DNA from: Symbiodinium natans
Lineage: Eukaryota; Sar; Dinophyceae; Suessiales; Symbiodiniaceae
NCBI GenBank assembly: GCA_905221605.1
Contig: CAJNDS010002790.1
Location: forward strand, 329,501-393,500
Direction: 5' to 3'
Length of the DNA stretch: 64,000 nucleotides
Below the pieces are notes generated by a model. The model was not told where the DNA came from and made no database searches. It saw nothing but the letters and a program-made list of their open reading frames with translations. The position numbers and the translations under genes are program-made. Positions 9,701 through 20,409 of the stretch are shown here, piece by piece. Position 1 is the first letter of the stretch. The number at the start of each line of letters is the position of its first letter.

Positions 9701-12594
9701 CTGCCACGGGCGCAGCTCACTTGGCGTGAGGCTCGCCAGGTCCACGAAGGCCCGGAGGCCTCGGAGAAGACGTTCTCTTTAGGGTTGAAGATTGAGGGTT
9801 GGGATATTTCTGAAAAATATAAGGGGCCAGAATCAGAAAGCCCCAACCATTAAGCCTAAACCCAAAACCCCAAACCCTAAACCCCCAAATCCAAAACCCT
9901 AAACCCTAAACCCAAAACCCTAGCCCTAAACCTTAGCCCTAAACCCTAAACCCTAAACTCTAAACCCTAAACCCTAAACCCCTCAAAACAAAATCCGGGC
10001 GGGGTGGCTCCCGGAGTCGCCATTCAGGGCCGCGTAGTGTACCGGGGTGCGGCCTGTCGGCTCAAAAAAGAGGGGGTTTAGGGTTTAGGGTTTGGGGTTT
10101 AGGGTTTAGGGTTTGGGGTTTAGGGTTTAGGGTTTAGGGTTTAGGGTTTGGGGTTTGGGGTTTTGGGGTTTGGGGTTTGGGGTTTGGGGTTTGGGGTTTG
10201 GGGTTTGGAGTTTGGGGTTTGGGGTTTGGGGTTTGGGGTTTGGGGTTTGGGGTTTAGGGTTTAGGGTTTAGGGCTTGTTCAGTTCATGTTTGGGGTTTCT
10301 CTACGGTTTCTTTGGGGCGTTTGAAGCTTGTCGAGGTTCATTTCTTTGGGGGGGGGGGGGGGGGGTGGTTAAGGGATTTATGGTAGTGTGTGTATATGTG
10401 TGTATGTTCGGGTTTAGTTGGGGTTTATAGGGATTTGCAAGGTTTCTTTAAGGCTTATCTAGGGTTTTGGGTTTAGGGTTTATCGAGGGCTTGTAGGGTT
10501 TAGGAGTCAAGGTTTACGGGTTTTTGGGCTCAGGAGTTTCGGGTTTAGGGTCTCAGCAGTGAAACCCGAAGCCAGACCTTAAGAACCCAAAACTCACTGT
10601 TTTTTTCCAAGTTCTTAGTATACATTCCCCCCTTTTGCTACCAGGATTCTCGGGAACCCACAAGAAGTAGGTTTTGAGCTGTTCAACATGCACCTACCCC
10701 TAAACCCTGAGGCCCCAAATGGCTGAGACCCTCTTGGAGTAGTTACAGGGTCCTTTGGTATGGGCCCTGAAATACAGCTAACCCTAAGCCCTGCTTCCCT
10801 AAACCCTAAACGCTAAACCCTAAACCCTAAGCCCTAAACGCCCTAAAAGCCCTAGATCAAACAAACACATCGGCCGCCTTCAGCATCTTTCAGCATCAGG
10901 CTCGCTCTTGGAAGCTTCTGCTCACCGACCTGACTCGGGAGCTAGAGGAGGGGGGGGGGGGGGGGGGGGGGGGAGTTTAAACCCTAAACCCTAGCCGCCG
11001 GTTGGGGCTTAGAAAGTCCTAAACCCTGTAAACCCTACACCCTAAGCCCTAACCCCTACCTTAAGAACCCAAAGCCTACTGTCTTGTAGGGTACCTAAGG
11101 GGTTTGCTCAGAATAATCTACAAAAGCGTAGGGGTTTGGGTCTCTTCAGGTGCACCCTAAGCCGTCAACCCGATATTATGGGAGTTTCCGAAATGAGGGG
11201 TACCTTACTGGGGTCCTGATTAACAACGGATCCTACTATTTGGGGGACTATATAAGGGGCCCCTTGTCTTCAGAAAACCCCAAACCCTAAACCCTAAACC
11301 CCAAATCCTAAACCCTAACCCCTAAACCCTAAACCCCAAACCCTAAACCCTAAACCCTAAACCGCCCTATCAAGCCTAAGCCCCCGGCCATCATCGCCAA
11401 GCACTCGAGGTGGCCGCTCTTCACCGCGAGGTGCGCGAGGTTGCGACCCAAGCCGTCCAAAGCCCTGAGGGCCTGAGCTCTGGGGTGGTTTAGGGTTTAG
11501 GGTTTAGGGTTTAGGGTTTCGGCTAAACGGTTTAGGGTTCAGGGTTCAAGGGAGTTGCGGCTCTAGTGTTGGGGCTTCTGGTTTAGGGTTTTGGGTTTGG
11601 GGTTTAGGGCTTGGGTTTCGGGTTCATTTGGGTTTTTGGGGTTGTCGGTGCATCAAGGGGCCCAAGGGGGGACTTCCACCCGACAGCTTGCACCCTGTAC
11701 CTCAAAAACCCTAAGGCTCTACAACCCCACACCCTTACCACCCTAAGCACCATAAGACGTGGACCCTGTATAAGCACTTCAGATAATCTTCAGCCCAAGT
11801 CCTAAACCCTAAGCCCTTACCAGTTAGTCCTAAACCCTAAGTCCAAAATCCTGCAAACCTGAACGCTGAACCCTTTTTGAACCCGAATCCTAAACCCCAT
11901 CTTGCAAAAAACTAACCCAATACTGCTGAAAACCTAAGCCCTAAATATCCTGGATATACTAGAACCCAAACCCTAAGCTACTGAAAGCCTGAACCCTAAA
12001 CCTGCAATTGCAAAACGCTGAGCCATACCGTGAATCGACTGTGCATCAACTTCAAGACACGGCGTTGGCGCAGCAAAAAGGAGGCTTACCCTCTGCAGAC
12101 GCTTTAGAACTGTCTTTGCAAACTTGCATGATAGATGAAGTTTTTCTGTGCCGGGGTTTCTTCATAAGATATTCTAAACAATAACCCGAAAACCCCTAAA
12201 CCCTACACCCTAAGACCCAAAAACACGTAAACACAAAAACCCTAATCCTCAAACCCTGACTAAAACCTAAACCCTGAAACCCGAAATTCTCGACCCTGAA
12301 GCCCTCCCGAGACCCTAAACCCTAAACCCCTAAACTCCTAAACCCTGAAACCCCAACACCCTAAAAACCCTAAACCCCAAACCCTAATCCCTAAACCCAA
12401 AAACCTAAACCCTAAACCCCAAACCCTAAACCCCAAACCCTAAACCCCAAACCCTAAACCCTAACCCACAAACCCCAGCCCTAAACCCTAAACCTCAAAC
12501 CCTAAACCCTAAACCCTAAAACCCTAAACCCTAAACGCCCCAAAGCTCCCCAGTGGCCTTCGGCTCGAGGGCCCAGTCGACGCCCGTGGCAAGC
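6707..12594 (-). CDS. Ankyrin-repeat protein gene, partial exon set
   Basis: Several small exons each carry an ankyrin helix-turn-helix core. In transcription order: 12537-12594 (LATGVDWALEPKATGELWG), 11363-11472 (DGLGRNLAHLAVKSGHLE), 9996-10060 (PTGRTPVHYAALNGDSG), 9702-9766 (LRAFVDLASLTPSELRPWQ), 8957-9059 (DNTGSHAAHLATARKYW) and 6707-6770 (DLDGRNVAHLAAANGDVQ). The recurring G-R/S-x-x-A/V-H-L/Y-A pattern is the ankyrin consensus G-x-TPLHLAA. Splice borders fit AG acceptors and GT donors at 6707, 8957, 11363 and 12537; the donors at 9996 and 9702 look non-canonical. Ankyrin domains are protein-interaction scaffolds, so no specific function can be assigned. Missing repeats probably lie in exons not recognised within the repeat-filled introns. 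Confidence 0.7.
7527..7815 (-). CDS. Possible exon with an in-frame TAG
   Basis: This GC-rich island lies within the ankyrin gene. After the acceptor TTTTGCAG the frame reads DLCVVIGASWTVRRLLSGGI, then TAG, then continues in the same frame as WFHKEGRSMSSFLRGASASA and a further 60 or so open codons. Either the island is two exons with a short intron containing the TAG, or the copy is damaged, or the second half is 3' untranslated. An overlapping second frame is also open, so the call is tentative. Confidence 0.35.
9128..9232. mobile_element. Introner-like element, GGGATGTTC family, full copy
   Basis: Left end GGAATGTTCCCCCCTTATAC and right end GTATAAGGGGGAACATCCCA are nearly perfect inverted repeats of about 20 bases around a core with GGGATTATAGTACTC and AATCCCTATTGAGGACTGTC. 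A second short inverted pair of the same ends, GGGATGTTCCCCC and GGGGGAACATCCC, lies at 9302-9343. Confidence 0.75.
10147..10256 (+). repeat. TTTGGGG variant heptamer array
   Basis: About fifteen consecutive TTTGGGG units, with one TTTGGAG and one TTTTGGGG, embedded between ordinary TTTAGGG units. The block is homogeneous, which points to local amplification of a variant rather than scattered point mutation. Confidence 0.9.
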
Positions 12595-12781
12595 CTGAAG
12601 GAAAGGGCTTAGGGTTCAGGGTTAAGGGTTTAGGGTTTAGGGTTCAGGGTTCAGGGTTTAGGGTTTCGGGTTTCGAGTTTAGGGTTTAGGGTTTAGCAGT
12701 CGGGCTTAGGGTTGAGGGTTTTGGAGTCAAACGTGTCCCCGAAAGGCTGTGCCCCTAAAGGGCTCCCTGAAAAGGCTCCTT

Positions 12782-12903
12782 CCCAGACCCCTGGGAGGAT
12801 CCCAAAAGAACCCCAAATAGTACCCTATACTACTATTGGGTCATGTTTAAGAACCCTTATAATTAAGAATCTATTTTTTGGAATCCTCCCATGGGGCTGG
12901 GTT
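12782..12903. mobile_element. Introner-like element with CCCAGxCCC ends
   Basis: CCCAGACCCCTGGGAGGATC near 12782 and GGAATCCTCCCATGGGGCTG near 12880-12899 are inverted repeats of about 30 bases including AAAAGA/TTTTTT tails. The core contains TAGTACCCTATACTACTATTG. Ends are close to TTTAGGG repeats on both sides. Confidence 0.6.
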
Positions 12904-13072
12904 GAGCTTTAGGGCTTACGATGTTGTTCGATCTAAAGCAGGGCTCAGGGTTCGGGTTTAGGGTTTAGGGTTGAGGGTTTGACGTTGAGGGTTAGGGTGT
13001 ATAGGGTTTAGGGTTTAGGGTTAGGGTGTACAGGGGCTAGGGTTTAAGGCCTAAATAGGGCTCACGGGGCTT

Positions 13073-13135
13073 TCACCCTCTCTCCCTCTCTCCCTCTCTC
13101 CCTCTCTCCCTCTCTCCCTCTCTCCCTCTCTCCCA
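13073..13135 (+). repeat. CTCTCCCT microsatellite
   Basis: Seven to eight tandem CTCTCCCT octamers. Confidence 0.95.
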
Positions 13136-13336
13136 AAGTTTTGGGGCTCAGGGTTTCGTGGATCTTGAATCAAGGTTTAGGGAATAAGGGCTGATGGTTT
13201 ACAGGAATATATATATATATATAATACTTTATTTAAATTGCAATTAATTTATCTATTTATGTGTTGTCCGCTGGGCAACTATCAGAGCACTCTGCAGGAA
13301 GGTGTCACGGGTGGAGTTTATCAGGGCTTTAAGGCC

Positions 13337-13436
13337 NNNNNNNNNNNNNNNNNNNNNNNNNNNNNNNNNNNNNNNNNNNNNNNNNNNNNNNNNNNNNNNN
13401 NNNNNNNNNNNNNNNNNNNNNNNNNNNNNNNNNNNN
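13337..13436. other. Assembly gap of 100 N
   Basis: Exactly 100 consecutive N bases, the usual placeholder for a gap of unknown size. ORFs spanning it are meaningless. Confidence 0.99.
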
Positions 13437-13649
13437 CCCAGAACTTCAAGGCTGCAGCTCCACAGAAGACCTTTAGCTGTGGGGCGGGGGGGGGAGGGGG
13501 GGGAGGGGGCGGCGCACATGACGCAAGGACACCAAAGAACCACCCCCAGGACTTCTACTCGTGGCCTCACAAGATAACCTTGTCCTTCTGTGTTTAGGGT
13601 TTGAAAGATCCCCTTGTCCTTCTGTTTAAGGTTTAGGGTTTGGGGTTTC

Positions 13650-13853
13650 GAGGGTGCTCCTCGTAGATCACGTCGCCGCAGAAGCGGTTGAAGAAGCGCT
13701 CGAACCTCAAGAGACACAGATTCTTGCACAAAAAGCTTAAGGGGCTCCTTACCAAACCTTTACGCCTACACCATTTGCCGGGAGGTAAACCCTAAACCTT
13801 GAAGCAAAGGCAATGTTGTCGATCCTCTGGTCACCAAATAAACGATGGGAACC

Positions 13854-13897
<44 letters not shown>

Positions 13898-14147
13898 GGG
13901 GGGGGGGGGGGGAGGGGGGGGGTTTGGGGGGGGGGGGGGGGGGGGAGGGGGTGGGGGGGAGGGGGCGGGGGGAGGGGAGGGGGTGGGGGGGGGAGGGGGG
14001 GGGGGGGGAGGGGGGTGGGGGGGCACAAGGAAAATCTACTCCCACAAAACGCACCCCAGCCGCCCACCACTACTACCACTCCTCCCCCCAAAATTGAAAA
14101 TTATGTACACAGTAAGAATATACATACATACAGACATACATGCATAC

Positions 14148-14182
<35 letters not shown>

Positions 14183-17100
14183 CTCTTATACATATATAAA
14201 TCAGTGCAGGCTAAGGAGCTGGATTGCGGAGATCCCCCGCCGCTCCGGCTCCTTGACCCACCTGCAGCTGACTTGAACCCGGGCTTTTCAGGCTTCCAGG
14301 GATGCAGGGTTTAGGGTTTAGGGTTTAGGGTTTAGGGTTTAGGGTGTAGGGTTTAGGGTTTAGGGTTTAGGGTTTATAGGGTTTATAGGGTTTATAGGGT
14401 TTAGGGTTTAGGGTTTAGGGTTTAGGGTTTAGGGTTTAGGGTTTAGGGAGGGGTTGTACCTTGGACCCTTGGGTTTGGGAAACCCTTTAGAAGATCCTTG
14501 GGGTGGTATAAGGGCCACATTGGGAGTATATTTAGGGGTACAACCTTAGGGGTACGAGTCTTGATCCCTTGAATGAAAACGCTTGAGGGTTCCCAAGGTC
14601 TACAAAGGGTTTAGGGTCAAGTTTCAGGGCGCATCAAGGAAAAGGAAAGGGGTTAGAGGGATTTGGGGTTCCTAGCGTCGTGTGCTTAAGGTCCATATGA
14701 GACGGGCTTTTGAAAGGTCTCCACCAGCATGCCCAGGAAGCGGATCCCTGCTTTGCTTCCCTTCAAACCCCTGAACCGCACAGGGTTTAGGATTTAGGCC
14801 TAACCCAAAGGATCCATGTACCTATATAGTATATACTTGGGCCTTAAAGGGGTTCCTATATAGTAGCTTTAGGGCCCAAGTATATACTATATAGGTACAT
14901 GGATCCTTTGGGTAACAAACAGCAGATGGAATCGTGGGGAACCTTGCGGGCCCGGTAAGCTCTGGACGCCTAAACCCTGCCTGGACCCCCACTGACGGCG
15001 CCCCTGAAGATGCCCGAAATAGAGCCAGGCACGCTCATTGCGGGGTATTTTTGGGGTCCAGGTAGACCCAAAACCCTTTATGGCTTACGGGACAGAGTTT
15101 TGGGGCTCAGTTTAAAGCCTTTCGAGAGGGCTTCACAGAGCTCGGGGTTCAACAGGTTTGGCACGATTGAGTTAAACCCGAAACCCCAAACCCCCCTCTA
15201 CAGGTTTCAGGTTGAGAGGGTGAAAGGGCGCCGGGGTTGCATACTACTACGGTTCAATTACTAGGCCCAAGAGCAACCTAAGAATAAACAAGGGTATCCC
15301 TAAAAAAGAGGCTTTCAAGGGGACCTAAAGCCTAAAACATAGGGAACAGGGGCCTACTCTGGGTCCTAGATGTTTGTGTCCGAATCTTCCGCCCAAGCCG
15401 CACGTTGATGGTAGTGGCTTGGCCGCTGTTGGCGAAGTCGTGGAGTGGGTCCATGGAGCGCAGGCTCAGGGACGTCGGGTTCTCGGCCACTGCACTGGGG
15501 CTGTCTGACCAGGCCACACTGTCCTGGGATGGCCCTTATAAAGCCTAAAACAAAGACTCCTGAATATGACCCTCTTAAACCCAGAAAGGGAAAACATTTA
15601 AATGTCCCAGGACCCTACCTAGTGTCGTGCGCAGGCGACAGGTGCAGCATGTCCGGGGGCGAGTTCGAGGACGGGGTTCGCTGAATGCTGGCCAGGCCCT
15701 CCTCCCCGGCGCCCAGCGCCAGCTCGATGGTGGGGATGCCTATGCTCGGCCGCCGCGCGGCCACTGAGCCTTAGTTGCTGAGTTCATAGACCCCCCAAAA
15801 AGTGTACACTTTCAGTTCTGTAGGGGATTATAGTATCCCAAAAAGTGTAAAGTGTGCTCACTCAGCTACTAAGGAGCTGGTGGCGGTGACCTCGTTGATG
15901 TGCGGCAGCGGTGGCCGGGGGCTCGGCTCCTCGACCTCCTCGTGCCGGCGCCCGAAGCGCTGGCGATTCACCGTGGCCACGGCCTCCTGCGTGGCCAGGC
16001 CGGCGCCCTTGCGCAGGAAATGCCGCGGGCTCAGCTTCACGGCCGGGGACTCGGACCGTGCCTTGTCATCTTTCGTGGCCAGGGCCGGTAGGGCCTCCCT
16101 GCCCTCACTGCCCTCCCCGAAGGTGATGGTCGTGATCATCTCCCCACCCGCGCGGCCGCGAGGCTCGCGGGCCGTAAGAGGGAGCTGGCGGCGGCTGCGG
16201 CCCGGCGAAGCGTGGCGGCGCTCTCGGCTCGCATGGCGCTTGGGCGTCAGGTGCCTCTGATTCGGGTGCCGGTACTCCTCGATGTCCCTGACCAGGCTGC
16301 CACTGCCGTGGCTTGTGCCTAGCCCGGCTATAGGGATATGGGGTTTGTGTAGGGCCGTTGTCAGGGTTCCATAGCCTGGTGGTCCAGTAACCATAAAAAG
16401 GGGCAACCTTTTTATTGGGGCTGGCTACTTTACTGCTACTTTGTATAAGGGAACCCAGAACCAAAAAAAAGGTCAAGGGTACCACTGGGCTGCCAAGCAA
16501 GCGTGCACATTCTACAATGGTTGCATTGCGATCCTACCCAACACACCACGAAACCCAAACCTGCCCCACAAACCCAAACCCCTGAAACCCCCAACACTCA
16601 GAAACCCTCCCCCCCCCCCCCCAAAAAAAAAAAAAGAGAACGAACTCCTAAACCCGAAAAGATCAACCCTAAACCCTGAACCATCAACCCTCGGCCCTTC
16701 AAAACTCCGAGCTCCCTAAACCCTAAACCCTAAACCCTAAACCCTAAACCCTAAACCCTAAACCCTAAACCCTAAACCCTAAACCCTAAACCCCGCGCAC
16801 CTCCGAGGCTCGCCAAGCTTCCGGTCGTGTCTCCCAGGGACGTGGCGCTACTGGCCTGAATACGCAACGCGAAGCGCGCTGCGATGTAGGGCATGGGTTC
16901 CCCAAAGGATCCATGTACCTATATAGTATATACTTGGGCCCTAAAGCTACTATATAGGAACCCCTTTAAGGCCCAAGTATATATTATATAGGTACATGGA
17001 TCCTTTGGGTTCGGTAACTTTTCTAAATTAAGGCGCCTTGTGGGGTTGCCCTTCTAAGGCGGCCCCATATAGTTCGGGTACACCAGAAAAAGGGGCCATG

Positions 17101-19125
17101 AATTTTGCGACCTGACCTATTCGAAGCCCACTGAGGATTTTTTCTGGGGGAGGCGACCTTGAGTTTTGGTAAGAGCTCTTGCATTGGGCCTGTTGTGCGC
17201 TGATGCTGAAGGTTGCTGAGGGCTCTGACCCTAAACCCTAAACCCTAAACCCTAAACCCTGAGCGTCCAAAAACGCCTCCAGAAAACACCTGGAGGAGAA
17301 GCCCCTATAATAGCTCCTCGAGGTGCACCACCAAATTGTTTTGGGTTTGAATCGCCAAAAGTGTGCTCTCCTCACAACTCACCAGTCACCCAGCAAGTCC
17401 GAGCCGCCCCAAGTGTCGTAGCTCAAGTTCCAAATGGCACAAGCATGCAAGTGTTTGAACTCAAGTGTCCTCCAAACATGTTTGATATGTGAATATGGAC
17501 AAAACATCTTTGACATGTGAATATGGAAGGGTGTTGGCGTAGTTTGCCTGGTCCTGTTTGTCTCGCTGCGGGTTGCGAGTTGGCGTGGGCGTGGGCATGT
17601 CCTCACACTACTGCGTTCAGCTGACCGATGCTACACCCTAACCCCCCACCCTAACCTTGGGGACCACATGAACCCTAAAATTGGGGTCATGTGCCCTACA
17701 CTACTAGAATTCCTATTAAAGCATATGAACCCTAAACCCTAAACCCCAAACCCTAAACCCTTTCAGCGTTCATTGGGTTCCCAAGGCAAATGTCCGTGAA
17801 AGCCGAATATAGGGTCCTTAAGAATTAAAAAAAATTGTCTTGGGGGGGGGAGGGTTATTTGGCATTAACAAAGGAGCCATAAGGGAATACTATAACTGGG
17901 TTGGCCTTCTAACGCTTTGACAACTATTTGTATACAGGGCCCCTTATCAACCAAAAAAAGGAACATGCAAAATATCCCAAAAGCCAACCAAGATGTGTAA
18001 TTATTCCGACCCCAAAACCCTAAACCCTAAACCCTAAACCCTAAACCCTAAACCCCAAACCCCAAAACCCCAAAACCCTAAACCCTAAACCCTAAACCGG
18101 GTTCAGTGGGTTCCCACATCCTAATTATTCCGACCCCTCGATTTAGAAAACCCTAACCCTCAACCCTAAGACCTAAACAATTAACCCTAAACCCTAGAAC
18201 CTGCCTGCGGAGTGCGCGAGGGCAGCCGGCGGCCCTTCTCGTCGGAGCGTCCGCTCCTTTGTGGGTTCTGGGGTTCGGGTTTAGGGTTTAGGGTTCAGAG
18301 CTTAGGGCTTAGGGTTCTGGGTTTTGTGTTCGGGGATTCGGGTTTTGGGTTTTGGCGGTGTGGGATTAGGGCCTAATTGGGTTTATAGAGGTTAGAGCTT
18401 CGGGCTTCGGGTTTGGGGTGTTGGGTTTAGAAAGATTACAGGCCAACCGCCCCGACACCCGCAAGACGGAAGCAGAATTCAGCCCACTTACGAGGTCCAT
18501 CCTCCGCGCTGGACTGAGAACATCCCCGACTGCTAAATCGGGGTTTCCGAAAATAGGGCTACCCGTTTGGGGGGTCCCTCTATAAGGGGATTCCATTCTA
18601 TTTCGGGAAATACCCAAATCGACCTCCTTTAGCCATGTGAGGGGATATGCTGTAGGATGTTCGGGGTTTAGGGTTTATAGGGTTATCCGTTAAAACAACA
18701 CCTGAACGACTCTCCCTCCAGGTCACCGCAAGAGAAGCTGGGCCGCTATTCAGGAAACGTCCTGTAAACCGAGTCACCATGATAAGGAGACCACAATAAT
18801 AGCTTCAACCCTGAATTGCCAATTCCTTGCCAGAAAAAGCTAGACTAAGGTCGGAACCATGGGCCCTTTCTTGTGGTCCCTTATGCATTGTTACTAGGGA
18901 TCCGAAGTATCTTACAGGGGCTCCTCTATAGTAGCTTTCAGGCCCAAGTATATACTCTAAAGGTGCATGGATCCGTAGGGTATTTTGGCACGTAAACCCT
19001 AAACCCTAAACCCTAAACCCTAAATAAACCCCACGGCAAAACTGGCAGGAGCTTGCTTGCCCAGAGGCCTCAGGTGGTGGGAGGGCATGATGGGCGGGAG
19101 CATCTCGGGCCTGTCATACCTGGCA
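13650..19125 (-). CDS. Exons of unidentified gene, Ser/Arg-rich middle
   Basis: Exon-like islands in transcription order: 19035-19125 (RYDRPEMLPPIMPSHHLRPL), 18213-18262 (RSGRSDEKGRRLPSRTPQ), 16799-16895 (MPYIAARFALRIQASSATSL), 15862-16375 (about 170 residues, polar, with EMITTITFGEGSEGREALP and KLSPRHFLRKGAGLATQEA), 15619-15769 (RPSIGIPTIELALGAGEEGL), 15358-15523 (SLSLRSMDPLHDFANSGQAT), 14712-14765 (KAGIRFLGMLVETFQKP) and 13650-13705 (RFERFFNRFCGDVIYEEHP). Introner-like elements separate 16376, 15770 and 15524 from their neighbours. No family is recognised. The long exon is low complexity and probably disordered. Membership of all islands in one transcript is inferred from strand and order only. 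Confidence 0.5.
13856..14025 (+). repeat. 170-base poly-G tract with rare A/T
   Basis: An almost uninterrupted guanine run broken by isolated A or T. Gly-, Pro- and Arg-rich ORFs on either strand here are artefacts of the tract. It lies about 420 bases right of the assembly gap. Shorter G runs (17 to 25 bases) occur at 10350, 10950, 21437, 26025, 27600 and 32518. Confidence 0.95.
14100..14203 (+). repeat. CATA/TA microsatellite
   Basis: ATACATACATACAGACATAC followed by a TA-rich run. No coding content. Confidence 0.9.
14307..14450 (+). repeat. Interstitial TTTAGGG array
   Basis: About twenty units, mostly perfect, with three TTTATAGGG nonamers in the middle. Confidence 0.95.
14801..14915. 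mobile_element. Palindromic introner-like element, GGATCC family
   Basis: A 42-base nearly perfect terminal inverted repeat, beginning AACCCAAAGGATCCATGTAC and running through ATATAGTATATACTTGGGCC, flanks a 25-base centre. On the minus strand the ends give GTTACCCAAAGG and TTTGGGTTAG, a possible GT-AG pair. A second copy with the centre inverted is at 16899-17010, and a degenerate half is at 18900-18980. Confidence 0.85.
15524..15618. mobile_element. Introner-like element, TCCTGGGAC family
   Basis: CTGGGATGGCCC at the left and GTCCCAGGACCCTACCTAG at the right are inverted repeats. The core carries AATATGACCCTCTTAAACCC and AGGGAAAA. The minus-strand intron is GTAGGGTCCTGGGAC to CATCCCAG with clear coding sequence on both sides. 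Related copies are at 38148-38218 and 41935-42030. Confidence 0.8.
15770..15861. mobile_element. Introner-like element, CTTAGTTGCTGAGT family
   Basis: CTTAGTTGCTGAGTTCATAG at the left and CACTCAGCTACTAAG at the right are inverted repeats. An inner AAAAAGTGTACACTTT and CCCAAAAAGTGTAAAGTGTG are shared with copies at 30656-30780 and 39250-39339. Coding sequence lies directly on both sides. Confidence 0.85.
16376..16496. mobile_element. Introner-like element, family A
   Basis: CTGGTGGTCCAGTAACCATA at the left, CAACCTTTTTATTGG inside, then AACCAAAAAAAAGGTC and GGGTACCACTGGGCTGCCAAG at the right. The left end coincides with the AG acceptor of the exon ending at 16375. Confidence 0.75.
16716..16796 (-). 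repeat. Interstitial CCCTAAA array
   Basis: Eleven perfect units directly left of the exon at 16799, so on the minus strand the array lies at the start of the following intron. Confidence 0.95.
16899..17010. mobile_element. Palindromic introner-like element, GGATCC family, second copy
   Basis: Same 42-base terminal inverted repeats as 14801-14915, but the unpaired centre (GGTTCCTATATAGTAGC) is in the opposite orientation. The arms have stayed nearly identical in both copies. Confidence 0.85.
17011..18200. other. Stretch without a supported gene
   Basis: Contains telomere-like runs near 17227, 17730 and 18018, and degenerate introner-like fragments (GGAGCCATAAGGGAATACTA near 17870 and AATTATTCCGACCCC near 17998 and 18122, the ends of another recurring family). 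A 75-codon minus-strand ORF at 17379-17606 has no recognisable features. Confidence 0.5.
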
Positions 19126-19244
19126 GCCCTCCCCCCAGAAGCCCCTAAACCCTAAACCCTAAACCCTAAACCCTCAGGATTTGGGCTTCAGGGTTTGGGG
19201 GTTTAGGGCTGAGTCTCTTGCCCAGGTTCAGGGTTCAATATAGG

Positions 19245-19458
19245 TCATCCCCCCTTGATACTTACAGGTCCTTTTAATAGGGATTCTAAAAGGGGGTACT
19301 ATAATCCCGATTAAGGACTGCTAGTTTCCGGACACCCTCATCCCCCCTTGATACTTACAGTCCTTAATAGGGATTATAAAAGGGGGTACTATAATCCCGA
19401 TTAAGGACTGCTAGTTTCAGGACACCCTCATCCCCCCTTGATACTTACAGTCCTTAGA
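19245..19458. repeat. Tandem repeat of an introner-like element, about 90-base unit
   Basis: CATCCCCCCTTGATACTTAC begins at about 19245, 19339 and 19428, giving two full units and a third start. Each unit contains AATAGGGATT, AAAGGGGGTACTATAATCCC and GATTAAGGACTGCTAG, the GGGATGTTC-family core. Tandem arrangement of this family is seen only here. Confidence 0.8.
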
Positions 19459-19464
19459 TTCTAA

Positions 19465-19575
19465 TCTAGACCCGGGAGTAACCATAACAAGGGGGCCCTT
19501 TTTGGTTTTAAGGGGATTGTAAGGGAACCGCAACCCTTAAACCAAAAAGGAAAAAAGGGCCTGCTCCCGGTCCTA
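19465..19575. mobile_element. Introner-like element with CTAGACCCGGGAGTA ends
   Basis: CTAGACCCGGGAGTAACC at the left and GGGCCTGCTCCCGGTCCTAG at the right are inverted repeats, as are the inner CCCTTTTTGGTTTTAAGG and TTAAACCAAAAAGG. The same GGGCCTACTCCGGGTCCTAG end abuts exons at 15358 and 31430. Confidence 0.75.
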
Positions 19576-20022
19576 GTAATATAGGGGGTACTATAGTCCC
19601 TATTAAAGACTGTTGGTTTCAGGAAACCCTCATCCGGTAAACCCCAAGCAGCCCCAACCCCAAACACTCTCAATCATGTCTAAGCATAACCCCATACAGT
19701 AAACTCTAACCTTCTCCTCAACACACTAAACCCAAGTAAAGTTCCTCTATCGAGTGGGGATACCTAATCGTGTACATATCTATGGCATACCCCATTGTCA
19801 TTCAAAAAACCTTGCCCCTAAAGGAACTACAGTGCGTTGTCGTGGAGTGGACGGAACCCCCAAACCCTCAAAACCCTAAGCTCTATGAACACCCTGAACC
19901 CTGAACCCCAAAATGCTAAAGCCTAGGGTTTGGAGTTCAGGGCGGCTTGTGGACGCGGCAGAGCGGCAGAAACTTCCAAAGGCTTCATGCTCACCAGTGC
20001 TGCTGGCAGCGATGAGATTTTT

Positions 20023-20175
20023 ATGGGTTCCCCTACTACCCCCCTCTATGCTAATTACCCTCCCTAGGTTCCCCCATAGTTAAGGCCAGTCAGGGATACT
20101 TAAGCCTTATTGGCGTTATTTTAGGGGGGAACCTAGAAAGGGGGGAGTATAGAGGGGGTTAGTAGGGAAATTCAT
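20023..20175. mobile_element. Introner-like element with ATGGGTTCCC ends
   Basis: ATGGGTTCCCCTACTACCCC at the left and GGGGGTTAGTAGGGAAATTC at the right are inverted repeats. Inner CCTAGGTTCCCCC and GGGGGGAACCTAG also pair. A second copy is at 43173-43317. Confidence 0.8.
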
Positions 20176-20409
20176 GAGACTTGTGTTGCTGCTTCATGCT
20201 CCGTATAAGTTATGCTCGGTGTTTCCTTGGTGCGACACCTCCTACGGATGCAGGTGCTTGTGGCGTTCGTCTGCGAGCCCCGTGCTTGCGATCTGCCTTG
20301 GAACGCCGGATCCCTTGTCTCGGACCCTAAACCCTACAACCCTGAGGGTTTAGGGTTTAGGGTTTAGGGTTTAGGGTTTAGGGTTTAGGGTTCAGGTTTA
20401 GGGTCTAGG

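Noticed and set aside
13799-14314. Glycine-rich, proline-rich and arginine-rich ORFs of 86-171 codons on both strands
   Set aside because: All are translations of the poly-G tract in different frames.
17379-17606. 75-codon minus-strand ORF as a gene
   Set aside because: No exon-like borders, no recognisable motif and ordinary composition; it probably occurs by chance.
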